Origin: an uncultured Leuconostoc sp.
Lineage (GTDB): Bacteria; Bacillota; Bacilli; Lactobacillales; Lactobacillaceae
NCBI GenBank assembly: GCA_900554745.1
Contig: USIU01000073.1
Span: 1 to 6,437, forward strand
DNA: 6,437 nt
Reading direction: 5' to 3'
The notes below the pieces were generated by a model that saw only the letters and a list, made by a program, of their open reading frames with translations, did not search any database and had not been told where the DNA came from. Of the stretch, positions 6,183-6,437 are shown one piece after another. Positions within the stretch are counted from its first letter, which is position 1. Each line of letters opens with the position of its first letter. Both the position numbers and the translations under genes were made by a program.

Positions 6183-6191
6183 TCTCCTCCT
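6183..6191 (-). promoter_or_regulatory. Strong ribosome binding site of the DUF308 gene
   Basis: AGGAGGAGA on the minus strand matches the anti-Shine-Dalgarno sequence almost completely and sits at ideal spacing before ATG 6175. It is the best site in the window and agrees with the biased codon use of the gene. Confidence 0.85.
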
Positions 6192-6199
6192 ATATAGCT

Positions 6200-6205
6200 A
6201 TTATA
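6200..6205 (-). promoter_or_regulatory. Second, proximal -10 box of the DUF308 gene
   Basis: A perfect TATAAT on the minus strand would start RNA near 6193, immediately in front of the AGGAGGAGA ribosome binding site, giving a leader of only about 18 nt. The hexamer 17 bp upstream is CCGGCA, a poor -35, so an activator would be needed if this promoter is real. Confidence 0.4.
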
Positions 6206-6275
6206 ACCCTTTCAACTACGGTTGCCGGTTGTCATACAGCCAAAGGTACTGAATCTGATATCGTTACGTCTTTTG

Positions 6276-6380
6276 TCATACCACATAATCCGCTACATTG
6301 TATTTCAACAAACATAACGACCGCATTCCCCCAATCACTGCATCACTCAGACAGTCAGAATTGAAATAGGTAAATGTCAT
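6276..6380 (-). CDS. Possible 34-residue leader peptide or small ORF
   Basis: From ATG 6380 the frame reads MTFTYFNSDCLSD and continues for 34 codons to a TGA at 6278-6276, ending ...NVADYVV. No Shine-Dalgarno precedes it. The predicted transcription start is only about 3 nt upstream, so translation would have to be leaderless. The peptide matches nothing I know and has two Cys residues but no clear signal or membrane segment. It may be a chance frame within the leader of the DUF308 gene. Confidence 0.2.
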   Translation of the reverse strand: MTFTYFNSDCLSDAVIGGMRSLCLLKYNVADYVV

Positions 6381-6389
6381 ACGTTTAGC

Positions 6390-6437
6390 ATTATAGCACC
6401 ATTATATGAAAAGTAAACCCCTTTTTTAAACTTTTTT
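6390..6437 (-). promoter_or_regulatory. Strong promoter with A-tract UP-like element
   Basis: On the minus strand an A/T-rich stretch (AAAAAAGTTTAAAAAAGG, 6437-6420) leads to -35 TTTACT (6417-6412). A 16-bp spacer follows, then TGC-TATAAT (6398-6390), an extended consensus -10. A second TATAAT at 6406-6401 with TTTAAA 18 bp upstream (6430-6425) forms an overlapping alternative. Transcription would begin near 6383 and proceed towards the DUF308 gene. Confidence 0.75.

Larger units (their letters stand above)
6176..6383 (-). other. Long 5' leader of the DUF308 gene
   Basis: If transcription starts at the strong promoter near 6383, about 200 nt of untranslated or partly translated RNA precede the DUF308 start. 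The segment contains a possible 34-codon ORF, three copies of GTATGACA (minus strand at 6382-6375, 6281-6274 and 6237-6230), and an internal TATAAT (6205-6200) close to the AGGAGG. I recognise no known riboswitch and no T-box sequence, and see no intrinsic terminator in it. Confidence 0.4.

Noticed and set aside
1705..6281. Recurring ATGACAAAA on the minus strand (near 1716, 4320, 5586 and 6279)
   Set aside because: The sites fall in unrelated settings (a promoter region, a terminator flank, a start codon, a leader) without fixed spacing, as expected for a short A-rich word. Only the local triple GTATGACA in the right-hand leader was kept as a finding.
6176..6437. T-box or known riboswitch in the leader of the DUF308 gene
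   Set aside because: No T-box GGGTGG-type sequence, no intrinsic terminator/antiterminator pair and no class-specific conserved core was recognisable by eye.
1..6437. Defence island, prophage, insertion sequence or CRISPR
   Set aside because: No transposase, integrase, phage or Cas-like reading frame, no terminal inverted repeats with target duplication and no spaced repeat array was found.

Overview
The window looks like chromosomal DNA from a low-to-mid GC lactic acid bacterium. The gene content and protein sequences fit Lactobacillaceae, and I lean towards the Weissella/Leuconostoc side. That placement is a judgement from protein flavour and A/T-rich Gram-positive signals (AGGAGG-type ribosome binding sites, TATAAT boxes, U-tailed hairpins), not a proven assignment. 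Every supported gene lies on the minus strand, so the window is described below from its right end to its left end, in the direction of transcription.

Right end to middle (6437 to 4280). A strong promoter (A-tract, TTTACT, TGCTATAAT) drives a leader of about 200 nt. The leader contains a possible 34-residue ORF and precedes a codon-biased six-helix DUF308/HdeD-like membrane protein. Next come rimM (16S processing/30S maturation factor) and trmD (tRNA m1G37 methyltransferase), translationally coupled through a TAATG overlap and closed by a textbook terminator. The rimM start lies so close to an extended -10 box that its mRNA may be leaderless. The usual operon partners rpsP and rplS are not adjacent.

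Middle (4280 to 1765). A 450-residue MFS-like multi-pass membrane protein follows, with an inverted repeat in its promoter region. Its terminator contains its own last codons and stop. An aldo/keto reductase of the YdhF-like group comes next. It has the complete Asp-Tyr-Lys-His tetrad, and its most probable start is an internal TTG rather than the longer ATG. Its terminator is related in sequence to the transporter's terminator.

Left end (1765 to 1). This is the beginning of an exopolysaccharide/capsule locus. The first gene is a PHP-type CpsB/YwqE protein-tyrosine phosphatase, followed 25 nt later by a Wzz/CpsC chain-length co-polymerase that runs off the window. The matching tyrosine kinase (CpsD/Wze) would be expected just outside. 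A pair of 16-bp direct repeats with a 20-bp period sits upstream of the phosphatase and may be a regulator site.

No stretch of more than 300 bases lacks a gene. I see no insertion sequence, CRISPR array, tRNA or rRNA, and nothing that forms an evident new defence or mobile system. The items most worth a second look are regulatory: leaderless starts, direct and inverted repeats, and a coding-embedded terminator.
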